From an uncultured Eubacterium sp. (GTDB lineage: Bacteria; Bacillota; Clostridia; Oscillospirales; Acutalibacteraceae): a stretch of DNA of 63,880 nucleotides. The notes beneath the pieces are model-generated. The model had not been told where the DNA came from. It was given only the letters and a program-made list of their open reading frames with translations, and searched no databases. Where the stretch lies: the NCBI GenBank assembly GCA_905233545.1, contig CAJOEV010000024.1, positions 1 to 63,880 of the forward strand. Direction: 5' to 3'. Positions 23,844 to 32,902 of the stretch are shown here, piece after piece. The position numbers and the translations under genes were made by a program. The stretch's first letter is position 1, and each line of letters opens with the position of its first letter.

Positions 23844-24710
23844 ATGAAACAATCAAACACAAAAAAACTTTACATTCTGGCAATTGTAGCACTTGTTGCT
23901 GCTGTAATAATCGCAGTTTGCACCTTTGCATTAAGGGGAAACGACAAAACCGCTTCAGAATCCGAACCTGAAACAACCGTTGCTGAGGAAGTCGTTGAAG
24001 ACGAGGAAGAAGCAGAGGAGGAAGAAACAGAATCAATTTCTGAAATTGAAAAAATGATTGTTGGCAGAAAACTTGAAGACTTGGGAGTGAAGTTTGGGAC
24101 ACTTGGCGAGTGTTCACTTTACTTGGAGTTTTCAAGAGGAAATGTCGTTTATAGTTATTCAAATATTGGAGAAGATTTTTCAACTGTAACTAAGTATTCG
24201 CTGTCCGGAGAAACTGTTTCATTTCATGTTGATGAGAATTTATCAGTAGGAAGTTCAGAAAAAGACTATACGCTTTCTTTTTTAAACAATTCCTCAATTA
24301 TTGTTGCAGAATGTAAAAACACATATAATGAAGACGGTAAAGAGAAAACAGAAGAGTATAAAACCTATTTTGCGCCTGAGTTTGAAGAAAAATGGGGAGA
24401 TGGAAGCATATTCAAAGAAATCAGCGATAAGACTTGGATTTCAAAAAACTCCGATTCAGATAATAGCATTGATGCCGAGATGAAAATTTCAGTTAAAGAA
24501 GATGAATACGGGAAACATTTTACCGGAAAAGCAAGAATAAATAATGAATCTTCTGACTTATCCGGAGATGCGTGCGGAAATAATATTGGAACTTTTTATT
24601 GTGGTGATAAAGATTTTATTCTTGAATCTTACAAAGGGAATGTTAACGCATACTTCTACGATATGAACGATGGAACATTTACAAAAGTAGCACTTGAAGA
24701 GAAAAAATAA
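23844..24710 (+). CDS. Membrane-anchored extracytoplasmic protein, paralogue 1
   Basis: A 288-aa protein. A short basic N terminus and one hydrophobic segment (about 9-30, LAIVALVAAVIIAVCTFAL) act as an anchor; there is no clear lipobox. An acidic linker (about 40-65, rich in Glu) leads to two beta-rich segments, the first containing GNVVYSYSN, SLSGETVSFHV and SSIIVAECKNTYNEDGK. The pattern recalls lipocalin-like YxFxxxG modules but I cannot assign a family. The next gene is a paralogue with almost the same first 55 codons. Function unknown; an extracytoplasmic sensor or binding role is a guess. Confidence 0.6.
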   Translation: MKQSNTKKLYILAIVALVAAVIIAVCTFALRGNDKTASESEPETTVAEEVVEDEEEAEEEETESISEIEKMIVGRKLEDLGVKFGTLGECSLYLEFSRGNVVYSYSNIGEDFSTVTKYSLSGETVSFHVDENLSVGSSEKDYTLSFLNNSSIIVAECKNTYNEDGKEKTEEYKTYFAPEFEEKWGDGSIFKEISDKTWISKNSDSDNSIDAEMKISVKEDEYGKHFTGKARINNESSDLSGDACGNNIGTFYCGDKDFILESYKGNVNAYFYDMNDGTFTKVALEEKK

Positions 24711-24738
24711 ATAACTGCTAATATGAAAAGAGGTTAAA

Positions 24739-25611
24739 ATGATGAAACAATCAAACACAAAAAAACTTTACATTCTGGCAATTGTTGCACTTGCAGCAGC
24801 TGTAATTATCGCAGTTTGCACCTTTGCATTCGGCGGTAACGACAAAACTGCTTCCGAACCCGAGCCCGAAACAACTGCTTCTGAGGAAGTTGTTGAAGAT
24901 GAGGAAGAATCAGAGGAAGAAACAGAGCTACAGTCCGAAATTGAAAAAATGCTTGTTGGTAAAACACTTAACGATGTTATAATGAGGTTCGGTACTTACG
25001 GAGAAATGGAACGAGATATAAAAATTTTGGGCGATGGCAGTGCTGAGTATATATACATTAATCAGGTTGAGGAAAACAAATCGTATGCACATTATACCGT
25101 AGAGGGTGATTCAATTATAGTTGATGTTCCTCATTCTTCGCTTGAAGAAGCGGCAAGCACTTTTAAACTATCACTTCTTGATGATTCTTCAATTGTTGTT
25201 GCAGAGTGCAAATGTGAGTATACTGAGGATGGAAAAGACAAAACCGATGAATACAAAACCTATTTTGTACCAATAGACAATGAAGAAAGAGGAACCGAAA
25301 AAATATATGATGAGTTAGCAAACAAAACTTTTGTTTCCAAATACCTTGCCGAAAAAAGCAAGAGTGATGAAGCTCTGATAAAGATTACACTCAATGGAAA
25401 AGGAGAAGAGAAACGCTTTGACGGAAATGTATTGACAAATGAAAGCTCTTCGGAATATTTTGACGGACAAGCATTAGGAAACAATATTGCAACTTTCCGT
25501 GAAGATGACTGTTATTTTATTGTTGAAATTCAAAATGGAAAACCCATTGCATATTTCTACAATCAGAAAGACGATACACTTACAAAAGAGGTACTTAAAG
25601 AAGCTAATTAA
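24739..25611 (+). CDS. Membrane-anchored extracytoplasmic protein, paralogue 2
   Basis: A 290-aa paralogue of the preceding gene. Its anchor and acidic linker (residues 1-65) are nearly identical at DNA level, and the later part is more diverged (SSIVVAECKCEYTEDGKDKTD is shared in pattern). Either of the two adjacent ATG codons (24739, 24742) could be used; AGAGGTT lies upstream. The pair is separated by 28 bases and is probably cotranscribed. A strong terminator follows at 25617. The differing divergence suggests duplication, then sequence change in the exposed domain while the anchor was conserved or gene-converted. Function unknown. Confidence 0.6.
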   Translation: MMKQSNTKKLYILAIVALAAAVIIAVCTFAFGGNDKTASEPEPETTASEEVVEDEEESEEETELQSEIEKMLVGKTLNDVIMRFGTYGEMERDIKILGDGSAEYIYINQVEENKSYAHYTVEGDSIIVDVPHSSLEEAASTFKLSLLDDSSIVVAECKCEYTEDGKDKTDEYKTYFVPIDNEERGTEKIYDELANKTFVSKYLAEKSKSDEALIKITLNGKGEEKRFDGNVLTNESSSEYFDGQALGNNIATFREDDCYFIVEIQNGKPIAYFYNQKDDTLTKEVLKEAN

Positions 25612-25616
25612 CGATG

Positions 25617-25642
25617 AGGGCTGCTGCGGCAGCCCTTTTTTC
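25617..25642 (+). terminator. Terminator after paralogue 2
   Basis: A perfect 8-bp stem agggctgc/gcagccct with a TGCG loop and T6. Its sequence almost equals the hpf terminator at 21021. Confidence 0.9.
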
Positions 25643-25718
25643 AGTTTGGAGAGTGGAGTTCAGGGGTCCGTCCCCTGAGCGATTGGTTTTTCCTGATACC
25701 TAACACCTAAAACCTATT
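25641..25718 (+). repeat. Heptamer element B with central hairpin
   Basis: Left units tcagttt, ggagagt, ggagttc (25641-25661); a 7-bp hairpin tcagggg/cccctga (25660-25678); right units tcctgat, acctaac, acctaaa, acctatt (25691-25718). Confidence 0.65.
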
Positions 25719-25730
25719 TTTTACATTACT

Positions 25731-25746
25731 ATTACAAATTTGTAAT
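25731..25746. promoter_or_regulatory. 16-bp palindrome upstream of trmH
   Basis: attacaaatttgtaat is perfectly self-complementary and lies 8 bases before the proposed -35. It resembles the TACA(N)TGTA sites of winged-helix repressors, but no such regulator is adjacent. Confidence 0.35.
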
Positions 25747-25754
25747 TTGAAAAA

Positions 25755-25783
25755 TTAACTATTGAAATTCAATCCAATATAAT
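25755..25783 (+). promoter_or_regulatory. Promoter of trmH-dprA
   Basis: TTAACT (25755-25760), 17 bases, TATAAT (25778-25783). The leader to the ATG at 25887 is about 95 bases. Confidence 0.5.
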
Positions 25784-25886
25784 GTATATTATTAAAAAAA
25801 TAAATAAAGACAGTCGTGATTTCTTTAAACGAATAAGGGGTTAATTCTTTGAATTAATTCGAAAAAAAGCACGCGCGGAGATGTGT

Positions 25887-26657
25887 ATGGAAAAAATCAC
25901 AAGCAAAAATAATGATATTGTTAAGGACACAAAAAAGCTTATAACCTCATCAAAGGCGAGGGTGCAAAACCGTGCGTTTGTTCTTGAGGGAGCGAGGCTT
26001 TGTTTTGATGTCCTTAATTCTGTTTATACGGTTAAAACGCTTTTCATAACCGAAAAGTTTTTTGAAAAATATCCGCTTGAAATTTCGGCAATGCTTGAAA
26101 GATGTGATGATTCATATCTCATCAGCGAAGAGGTTTCAAAAAAACTCAGCGACACCGAAAATCCCCAGGGAATATTTGCTGTTTGCAGTATGAAGGATGA
26201 AAATGCTTTTTCAAAGTCCGAAAAGATAATTGCGCTTGATAATGTTCAGGATCCTTCAAATGTCGGAGCAATAATCAGAACTGCGGAAGCTCTGGGTATT
26301 GAGAGTATTATTGCATATAACTGCTGTGATATTTACAACCCGAAGGTTTTGCGAGCTTCAATGGGCTCGGTTTTAAGAGAGAATGTTTATATCTGCTCTT
26401 CTCTTGAAGAAACGCTGAAAAGCCTGAAGGGCGAATACATGATTTATTCATCCGTTCCGGACAGCAGTGCAAAGAGAATAACTGATATTGATTTTTCAAA
26501 ACCGTCAATCTGCGTTATCGGCAACGAAGCAAATGGCGTTGAAGAGAATATCAAGGCGCTTTCCGATAAGCTCATAACAATCCCGATGCTTGGCAATGCA
26601 GAGAGTCTTAATGCGTCTGCGGCAGCTTCAATTATTATGTGGGAGATGCTCAGATGA
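25887..26657 (+). CDS. TrmH/SpoU-family RNA 2'-O-methyltransferase
   Basis: A 256-aa protein. The N-terminal substrate-binding domain (about 1-100, with SSKARVQNRAFVLEGARL) is joined to a knotted SpoU methyltransferase domain (about 105-256). The three SpoU motifs are visible: NVQDPSNVGAIIRTAEALG, ASMGSVLRE with VIGNEANGV, and SLNASAAASIIMWEML. The family uses S-adenosylmethionine to methylate the ribose of rRNA or tRNA; the target here is unknown. ATG 25887 is preferred over 25881 because GGAG (25877-25880) would abut the earlier codon. Its stop overlaps the dprA start by four bases. Confidence 0.85.
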   Translation: MEKITSKNNDIVKDTKKLITSSKARVQNRAFVLEGARLCFDVLNSVYTVKTLFITEKFFEKYPLEISAMLERCDDSYLISEEVSKKLSDTENPQGIFAVCSMKDENAFSKSEKIIALDNVQDPSNVGAIIRTAEALGIESIIAYNCCDIYNPKVLRASMGSVLRENVYICSSLEETLKSLKGEYMIYSSVPDSSAKRITDIDFSKPSICVIGNEANGVEENIKALSDKLITIPMLGNAESLNASAAASIIMWEMLR

Positions 26658-27853
26658 CGGATAAAAGATATTGGATATGGCTTTCAAAATGTCTTGGCGA
26701 AGGCGCAAAGTTCAAAGAGATAATCGAGGATTTCGGCTCGGTTGAAAAACTCTATGAAAGCAATATTCTCGAGTGGAGAATGAGCCCTGCGCTGAACGCA
26801 AAACAGATTGAAAAGCTTTCAAAGCTCAAGCTTGATATAAGCGATGAAATAATCGAGGAGTGCAAACAAAATTTCTGGAGCATAATAACATATGACGACG
26901 AAGCATATCCTCAGAGGCTCAGAGAGATTTCAAATCCTCCGGCAGTGCTTTATGTTGAAGGTGAGATAGGCGATATTGAAAACACTGCCGCCGTTGCAAT
27001 AGTCGGAACAAGAAGAGCCTCAACATATGCGCTCAAGGCTGCACATATTATGGCAAAGGGAATAGCTCTTTGCTCATGCGCCGTAATAAGCGGCGGAGCA
27101 ATCGGCGTTGATTCCGCTTCACACAGAGGTGCGCTTGAAGCAGGTGGCAAAACTTATGCGGTTCTCGGCTGCGGACTCGGAGCTGATTATCTTCGCGAAA
27201 ATGAAGACCTTCGCAGAGAAATAGTGAGCTCGGGCGGTGCGCTGATAACCGAATACCCTCCGCACACTCCCGCAACAAAATTCACCTTCCCGATGCGAAA
27301 CAGAATTATTAGCGGTCTTTCTCTCGGAACGCTTGTTGTTGAAGCGGGCGAAAAAAGCGGTTCTCTTATAACCGCAAATTTTGCTGCTGAGCAGGATAGG
27401 GACATTTTTGCAATTCCCGCCTCGATATTTGATTCGAATTTTCTCGGAACAAATCTTCTTATTAACGACGGTGCGATTGTTGCAACAAGCCCGTCGGTGA
27501 TTGTGAATCAGTACGCTGAAAGGTACGGTCTCGATGAGAGCAAGGCACTCAGTGTTAAAGAACTCGCCGAGATTGGCAAGAAGCAGAAGGAAAACACTCC
27601 TAAAAAAGACCAGATTTCCTTTGACACAATGCCTCAGGACAGAGTTAAAAGGGTTGACCTTTCAAAAAAAGCACTTGATTTGCCCGATAATGAAAAGGCG
27701 GTTTTTAATGCTCTTTCAGATGAACTTCAGGTGATTGAAGCAATCGCCGAAAAAGCAAATATGAATATAAACGAGGTGCTTGCCTCGTTAACTCTGCTCG
27801 AAATGAAGGGGCTGATTATCAGCGCCTCGGGCAGAAGATATAAAATACGATAA
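26654..27853 (+). CDS. dprA: DNA-processing protein DprA
   Basis: A 399-aa DprA/Smf protein. A helical N-terminal domain (about 1-75) precedes the Rossmann-like DprA domain (about 80-290) with VAIVGTRRAS, GGAIGVDSASHRGAL, FPMRNRIISGLS and EAGEKSGSLITA. A C-terminal winged helix (about 335-399) ends SGRRYKIR. DprA loads RecA on incoming single-stranded DNA during natural transformation and is widely conserved. ATG 26654 overlaps the trmH stop and has GGGAG 8 bases upstream. The dprA-topA order is typical of Firmicutes. Confidence 0.95.
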   Translation: MTDKRYWIWLSKCLGEGAKFKEIIEDFGSVEKLYESNILEWRMSPALNAKQIEKLSKLKLDISDEIIEECKQNFWSIITYDDEAYPQRLREISNPPAVLYVEGEIGDIENTAAVAIVGTRRASTYALKAAHIMAKGIALCSCAVISGGAIGVDSASHRGALEAGGKTYAVLGCGLGADYLRENEDLRREIVSSGGALITEYPPHTPATKFTFPMRNRIISGLSLGTLVVEAGEKSGSLITANFAAEQDRDIFAIPASIFDSNFLGTNLLINDGAIVATSPSVIVNQYAERYGLDESKALSVKELAEIGKKQKENTPKKDQISFDTMPQDRVKRVDLSKKALDLPDNEKAVFNALSDELQVIEAIAEKANMNINEVLASLTLLEMKGLIISASGRRYKIR

Positions 27854-27871
27854 CCGAAAGGATTAAAACAT

Positions 27872-29926
27872 ATGTCAAAACTTGTTATTGTTGAGTCGCC
27901 TGCAAAGGCAAAAAACATTAAAGGATATCTCGGAAGGGGATATGATGTTGTTGCATCAATGGGTCATGTGCGCGATTTGCCTGCGGCAAGACTCAGTGTT
28001 GATGTAAACAATGATTTTGCACCTAAATATGCAGTTATTAAGGGCAAGGAAAGCTTTGTTGAGGATTTGAAAAAGAAAGCCGATAAAGCTGATTATGTCT
28101 ATCTTGCAACCGACCCCGACCGTGAAGGAGAGGCTATTTCGTGGCATCTTGCATATCTTCTTGGTCTTAATCTCAGCGAACAAAACAGAGTAACCTTCAA
28201 CGAGATAACAAAATCAGGCGTTCAAAAGGGTATGGCAAGTCCCAGAGCGATTGATATCGATTTGGTTAATGCTCAGCAGGCACGCCGTATTCTCGACAGA
28301 CTTATCGGCTATAAGCTTTCTCCGTTTGTAAGCCAGAAAATAAGAAGAGGTCTTTCGGCAGGACGCGTTCAGTCAGTTGCACTTCGTCTTGTTGTTGACA
28401 GAGAGAACGAAATCAGAGCATTTGTTCCCGAGGAATATTGGTCAATTGATGCAAAGTTCACCAATCCTCCCGAAAGAAAGGCATTTGGCGCTGTTCTTAT
28501 AAGCGACCCCGACGGCAAAAAGCTCAAGCTTGGCGAAAAAAATATTGCAAACAAGGAAATGAGCGATAAAATTCTTGCCGACCTTGAGGGTGCTGAATAT
28601 GTTGTTAATTCGGTTAAGAAGGGAACAAGAACAAAGAAGCCGACTCCTCCGTTTATAACCTCAACACTTCAGCAGGAGGCTTCCCGCCGTCTTTCATTCC
28701 CTGCAAGAAAAACAATGAAGCTTGCACAGGAACTCTATGAAGGTGTTGATGTTAATGGAATGGGCACTGTCGGTCTTATCACCTATATGAGAACCGACTC
28801 GCTCAGAATCTCAGAAGAGGCTCGTGCAGCAGGCACAAAGTATATCAGAGATACCTACGGCGATAAATATCTTCCCTCAAAGCCGAGATACTTTAAAACA
28901 AAGGGTAATGCTCAGGACGGTCACGAAGCTATCAGACCCTCAATGCCCGATGTTACCCCCGAAAGAGTTAAGGATTCATTAACTGCTGACCAGTTTAAAA
29001 TATACAAGCTTGTATGGGAGCGCTTTATCGCTTCACTTATGGAAAGCTGTCAGCAGGAAACTATAAAAATTGAAATCGACGCAAAGGGCTACACTTTCAG
29101 CGCAACGGGCTACAGTGTCAAGTTCGACGGTTTCACGGTTCTTTATGAAGAGAAAACCGACGATTCATCAAAGGGTGATGCAGAAGCTCCGCTTCCGCCT
29201 GTTGCGAAAGGTGATGTTTTAAGACTTAAATCACTTCTCGGCAACCAGCACTTTACTCAGCCCCCTGCAAGGTATACCGAAGCTTCCCTCATTAAAGCAC
29301 TTGAGGAAAACGGCGTCGGCAGACCTTCCACATATGTAACAATTACCTCAACAATTCTTTCAAAGGAATATGTTGAAAGAAAGGGCAAGCAGTTTGTTCC
29401 TACCGAGCTTGGTGAGGCTGTAACAAATCTCCTAAAAGAAACCCTTCCCAATATTGTTAATGTTAAATACACTTCAAAGATGGAGGACGACCTCGATAAA
29501 ATCGACTCGGGAGATAAGGACTATATCGATATGATTAGGCTTTATTTCAACGATTTTGAAGAGCCTCTTGAAAAAGCAAAGAAGGATATGCAGGGCGTTA
29601 AGATTAAGCTCACCGAAGAAGAAACCGACGTTGTCTGTGATAAATGCGGAAGAAATATGGTAATCAAGGTCGGAAGATTCGGAAAATTCCTTGCTTGTCC
29701 CGGTTATCCCGAATGTAAGAATACAAAGCCCCTTATTCTCAAAACAAATGCAAAATCGTTTTACGGCTGTGCAAATTATCCCGAATGTAACTTTATGACA
29801 TGGGATATGCCAACTGATGAGGTTTGTGAAAAATGCGGAAAATCGCTGTTTAAGAAGAAGGGCGGAGTTCTCTACTGTCCCGATACCGAAGGCTGCGGTT
29901 TTACAAAATCATCAAAAAAGAAATAA
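27872..29926 (+). CDS. topA: DNA topoisomerase I
   Basis: A 684-aa type IA topoisomerase. A Toprim domain at the N terminus (MSKLVIVESPAKAKNIKGYL, then DPDREGEAISWHL with the metal-binding acidic residues) leads into the gate domains. The active-site tyrosine is in LITYMRTDSLRIS. Two Cys4 zinc ribbons close the protein (CDKCGRNMVIKVGRFGKFL and CEKCGKSLFKKKGG). It relaxes negative supercoils. It starts 18 bases after dprA with a GAAAGGA site, so the two are likely cotranscribed. Confidence 0.97.
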   Translation: MSKLVIVESPAKAKNIKGYLGRGYDVVASMGHVRDLPAARLSVDVNNDFAPKYAVIKGKESFVEDLKKKADKADYVYLATDPDREGEAISWHLAYLLGLNLSEQNRVTFNEITKSGVQKGMASPRAIDIDLVNAQQARRILDRLIGYKLSPFVSQKIRRGLSAGRVQSVALRLVVDRENEIRAFVPEEYWSIDAKFTNPPERKAFGAVLISDPDGKKLKLGEKNIANKEMSDKILADLEGAEYVVNSVKKGTRTKKPTPPFITSTLQQEASRRLSFPARKTMKLAQELYEGVDVNGMGTVGLITYMRTDSLRISEEARAAGTKYIRDTYGDKYLPSKPRYFKTKGNAQDGHEAIRPSMPDVTPERVKDSLTADQFKIYKLVWERFIASLMESCQQETIKIEIDAKGYTFSATGYSVKFDGFTVLYEEKTDDSSKGDAEAPLPPVAKGDVLRLKSLLGNQHFTQPPARYTEASLIKALEENGVGRPSTYVTITSTILSKEYVERKGKQFVPTELGEAVTNLLKETLPNIVNVKYTSKMEDDLDKIDSGDKDYIDMIRLYFNDFEEPLEKAKKDMQGVKIKLTEEETDVVCDKCGRNMVIKVGRFGKFLACPGYPECKNTKPLILKTNAKSFYGCANYPECNFMTWDMPTDEVCEKCGKSLFKKKGGVLYCPDTEGCGFTKSSKKK

Positions 29927-29944
29927 GATAATTAAGTTTAAGAT

Positions 29945-31237
29945 ATGAAGTTTACCGTTGTCGGCGCAGGGCTTGCAGGCGTTGAAGCTTCCTGGCAGAT
30001 TGCAAATGCAGGATATAAGGTCCGCCTTATTGAAATGAAGCCCGTCAGATTTTCGCCCGCTCACAAAAGTGAATATTTTGCAGAGCTTGTCTGCTCAAAT
30101 TCTCTCAAAGCGTCGAGAATTGAAAGCGCCGCAGGACTTCTTAAAGAAGAAATGCACCGTCTCGGCTCCCTTACTGTTGACACGGCAAGGGAATACTCGG
30201 TTCCTGCAGGCGGAGCACTTGCGGTGGACAGAACTCTGTTTTCAAAAGCAATAACCGAAAAGATAAATAATCATCCGAACATCGAAATTGAAAACCGCGT
30301 TTATGATAAAATTGAAAAGGACGAGGATGAGATTCTTATAATAGCAACGGGTCCGCTGACCGACGGGGGACTCTTTGATGAAATAAAGAAACTTTGCGGA
30401 GACTATCTTTCGTTTTATGACGCTGCAGCTCCGATTGTTACTGCTGAAAGCGTTGATATGCAAAAAGCATTTTCAGCCTCCAGATACGACAGGGGCGGTG
30501 AGGATGATTATATCAACTGCCCGTTTAACAAGGAACAGTACGAAGCCTTCATTGAGGAACTTATTAACGCCGAGGGCGCGGTTGTTCATGACTTTGATGT
30601 TTATGAGGGCTGTATGCCGATTGAAAAGCTTGCAAAAAGAGGCAAGGACGCTCCGCGCTTCGGACCTATGAAGCCTGTCGGACTTGTTGACCCGAATACG
30701 GGGCACAGACCATGGGCGTGCGTTCAGCTAAGACGCGAAAACAGCAAGGGCACAATGTTTAATCTTGTCGGCTTTCAGACAAATCTTAAGTTCGGTGAGC
30801 AGAAAAGAGTTTTCTCAATGATACCGGGGCTTGAAAACGCCGAATTTGTTCGCTATGGGGTTATGCACAGAAATTCGTTTATAAACTCCCCAAAGCTTCT
30901 TAGCAGTGATTATTCACTTAAAGCAAATGACAGAATTTTCTTTGCAGGTCAGATAACCGGTGTTGAGGGTTATATGGAATCCGCAGCGTCGGGAATTATG
31001 GCAGGAATAAATGCAGTGAGAAAAGCTCAGGGAAAAGAAAGTCTTGTTCTCAGCGAAAACACTATGATTGGCGCGCTTGCGGGCTATATCAGCGACGAGA
31101 GTGTATCATACTTTCAGCCGATGGGTGCAAACTTCGGAATCCTTCCGCCAATCGAGCCGAAAATAAGAGATAAAAAAGAACGCTATGCGGCGCTTGCAAT
31201 GCGTTCACTGAATGAATTGAATGAGATAATCAAATGA
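29945..31237 (+). CDS. trmFO: tRNA uracil-54 methyltransferase TrmFO
   Basis: A 430-aa folate- and FAD-dependent methyltransferase that makes 5-methyluridine at tRNA position 54. The FAD-binding start VVGAGLAGVEASWQIA, the family block SEYFAELVCSNSLKAS and the C-terminal GQITGVEGYMESAASG are present. It lies directly after topA, as in many Firmicutes (the gene was once called gid). Its stop overlaps the plsX start (ATGA), indicating coupling. Confidence 0.96.
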   Translation: MKFTVVGAGLAGVEASWQIANAGYKVRLIEMKPVRFSPAHKSEYFAELVCSNSLKASRIESAAGLLKEEMHRLGSLTVDTAREYSVPAGGALAVDRTLFSKAITEKINNHPNIEIENRVYDKIEKDEDEILIIATGPLTDGGLFDEIKKLCGDYLSFYDAAAPIVTAESVDMQKAFSASRYDRGGEDDYINCPFNKEQYEAFIEELINAEGAVVHDFDVYEGCMPIEKLAKRGKDAPRFGPMKPVGLVDPNTGHRPWACVQLRRENSKGTMFNLVGFQTNLKFGEQKRVFSMIPGLENAEFVRYGVMHRNSFINSPKLLSSDYSLKANDRIFFAGQITGVEGYMESAASGIMAGINAVRKAQGKESLVLSENTMIGALAGYISDESVSYFQPMGANFGILPPIEPKIRDKKERYAALAMRSLNELNEIIK

Positions 31238-32223
31238 AAATTATAGTTGATGCAATGGGAGGGGACAATGCTCCTCTTGAAATAATAAAAGGCGCAATGC
31301 TTGCAGTTGATGAATTCGGTATAGACGAAATTATTCTTGTCGGCAATGAAGAAAAAATAAACGCCTGCGTAAAAGAGAATAATATTCAGCTGAAGAATTC
31401 AAGAATTGTTCACTGCACTGATGAAATATCAATGTGTGATGAGCCCACCTCGGTACTAAAGTAAAAACCCGATTCATCAATGGCAATCGGTTTCAGACTC
31501 CTTAATGAAGGCGAGGGCGACGCATTTGTCAGCGCGGGCAATACGGGTGCAATAACCGTTGGCGCAACGCTTATAACAAAGAGAATAAAGGGCGTCAAAA
31601 GACCTGCTATTGCTTCAATAATGCCCAGCGCAAACAAGCCGTTTCTGATGATGGACTGCGGTGCAAATGCCGAGTGCAGAGCTGAGTTTTTATATCAGTT
31701 CGGACTCATGGGCTCGATATATATGAAAAACATAATGAAATACGATAATCCCGGCGTTGCCCTTGCAAACAACGGAACAGAGGAAACAAAGGGAAATCCT
31801 CTTGTTAAAGAGGCGTATGCCCTTATGAAAGACGCCCCGTATAATTTTATCGGTAATATTGAGGGCAGACAGATACCCTTTGGCGACGCGGATGTTGTTG
31901 TTGCCGACGGCTTTACGGGTAATCTGATACTCAAAACCTATGAGGGCGTTGCAAAGGTTCTCATGAACGGAATAAAAAATGCGTTTTACAAAAACACTCT
32001 TTCAAAACTTTCCTATCTCGGAGTTAAAAACGGAATTGATGAGATGAAAACGCAGTTTGATTATAAGGAATACGGCGGCGCGGTTATGCTCGGAGTCAAA
32101 AAGCCCGTTATCAAGGCTCACGGCTCGGCGGACGCGCGAACATTTAAAAATGCAATCAAGCAGGCGGTCTGGTTTTTGCAGACCGACCTGATAAAAAAGA
32201 TAGAAGAAGAGTTTAGTAAGTGA
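31234..32223 (+). pseudogene. plsX: Phosphate acyltransferase PlsX, interrupted by an in-frame TAA
   Basis: The full reading frame would give about 329 aa: MKIIVDAMGGDNAPLEIIKG at the start, SAGNTGAITVGA and DGFTGNLILKTYEG later. At codon 77 (31462-31464) a TAA interrupts the conserved stretch EPTSVLK-stop-KPDSSM. Family members carry a basic residue there, and the frame continues without shift. PlsX converts acyl-ACP to acyl-phosphate for phospholipid synthesis and is usually essential with PlsY. Downstream translation could restart at ATG 31480 but would lack the N-terminal strands. The cause may be a sequencing error, a real nonsense mutation or readthrough. The acpP gene often found between plsX and rnc is absent here. 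Confidence 0.85.
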
Positions 32224-32224
32224 T

Positions 32225-32902
32225 ATGAAAAAGCTTCAGGAAAAAATTGAATACAGCTTTAAGAACATTTCATTTCTTGAAGAAGCGCTGACTCATTCAA
32301 GCTATGCCAATGAACAGCAGGGCAATGTGCCGTATAACGAGAGAATGGAATTTCTCGGCGATGCAGTTCTGTCCTTTGTTTCGGCGCAGTATCTTTACGA
32401 AAAATATCCCGATATGCCCGAGGGCAGACTTTCAAAGCTTCGCTCATCACTGGTTTGCACTCAATCCCTTTCTTCCTTTGCAAAGGAAATTGATTTGGGA
32501 AGCTGTTTAAGAATGGGCAAGGGCGAAACCGCTTCGGGCGGTGCTTCAAGACCTTCTGTTTTAGAGGATGCGTTCGAAGCACTTATTGCTGCGATTTATC
32601 TTGACGGCGGAATTGATGAGGCTAAGAAATTCATTTTGCGCTTTTTATCGCGCGAGGTTGAAAATCACCACACAAATTTCAAAGATTATAAATCGCTTCT
32701 GCAGGAAATCATTCAGCAGAATCCCGATGAACGTCTCAGCTATGCTGTTGTAAATACAAGCGGTCCCGACCACGATAAACGCTTTGAGGTTGAGCTCAGG
32801 CTCAATTCAAACATAATCGGAAAAGGAATCGGAACAAGCAAGAAAAACGCCGAGCAGGAAGCAGCAAAGCAGGCGCTCGAACTTATGGGAGTTCAGATAT
32901 GA
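32225..32902 (+). CDS. rnc: Ribonuclease III
   Basis: A 225-aa RNase III. The catalytic signature NERMEFLGDAVLSF lies at about 36-49, with the second acidic cluster in VLEDAFEALIAAIYLDGG (about 108-125). A C-terminal double-stranded RNA-binding domain (about 150-225) contains GIGTSKKNAEQEAAKQAL. The enzyme cuts double-stranded RNA in rRNA maturation and mRNA decay. It begins two bases after the plsX stop, and its stop overlaps the next start by four bases. Confidence 0.96.
   Translation: MKKLQEKIEYSFKNISFLEEALTHSSYANEQQGNVPYNERMEFLGDAVLSFVSAQYLYEKYPDMPEGRLSKLRSSLVCTQSLSSFAKEIDLGSCLRMGKGETASGGASRPSVLEDAFEALIAAIYLDGGIDEAKKFILRFLSREVENHHTNFKDYKSLLQEIIQQNPDERLSYAVVNTSGPDHDKRFEVELRLNSNIIGKGIGTSKKNAEQEAAKQALELMGVQI

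Noticed and set aside
31462-31464. Stop-codon reassignment of TAA
   Set aside because: Many clearly intact genes in the window end at TAA, and only one internal TAA was seen.
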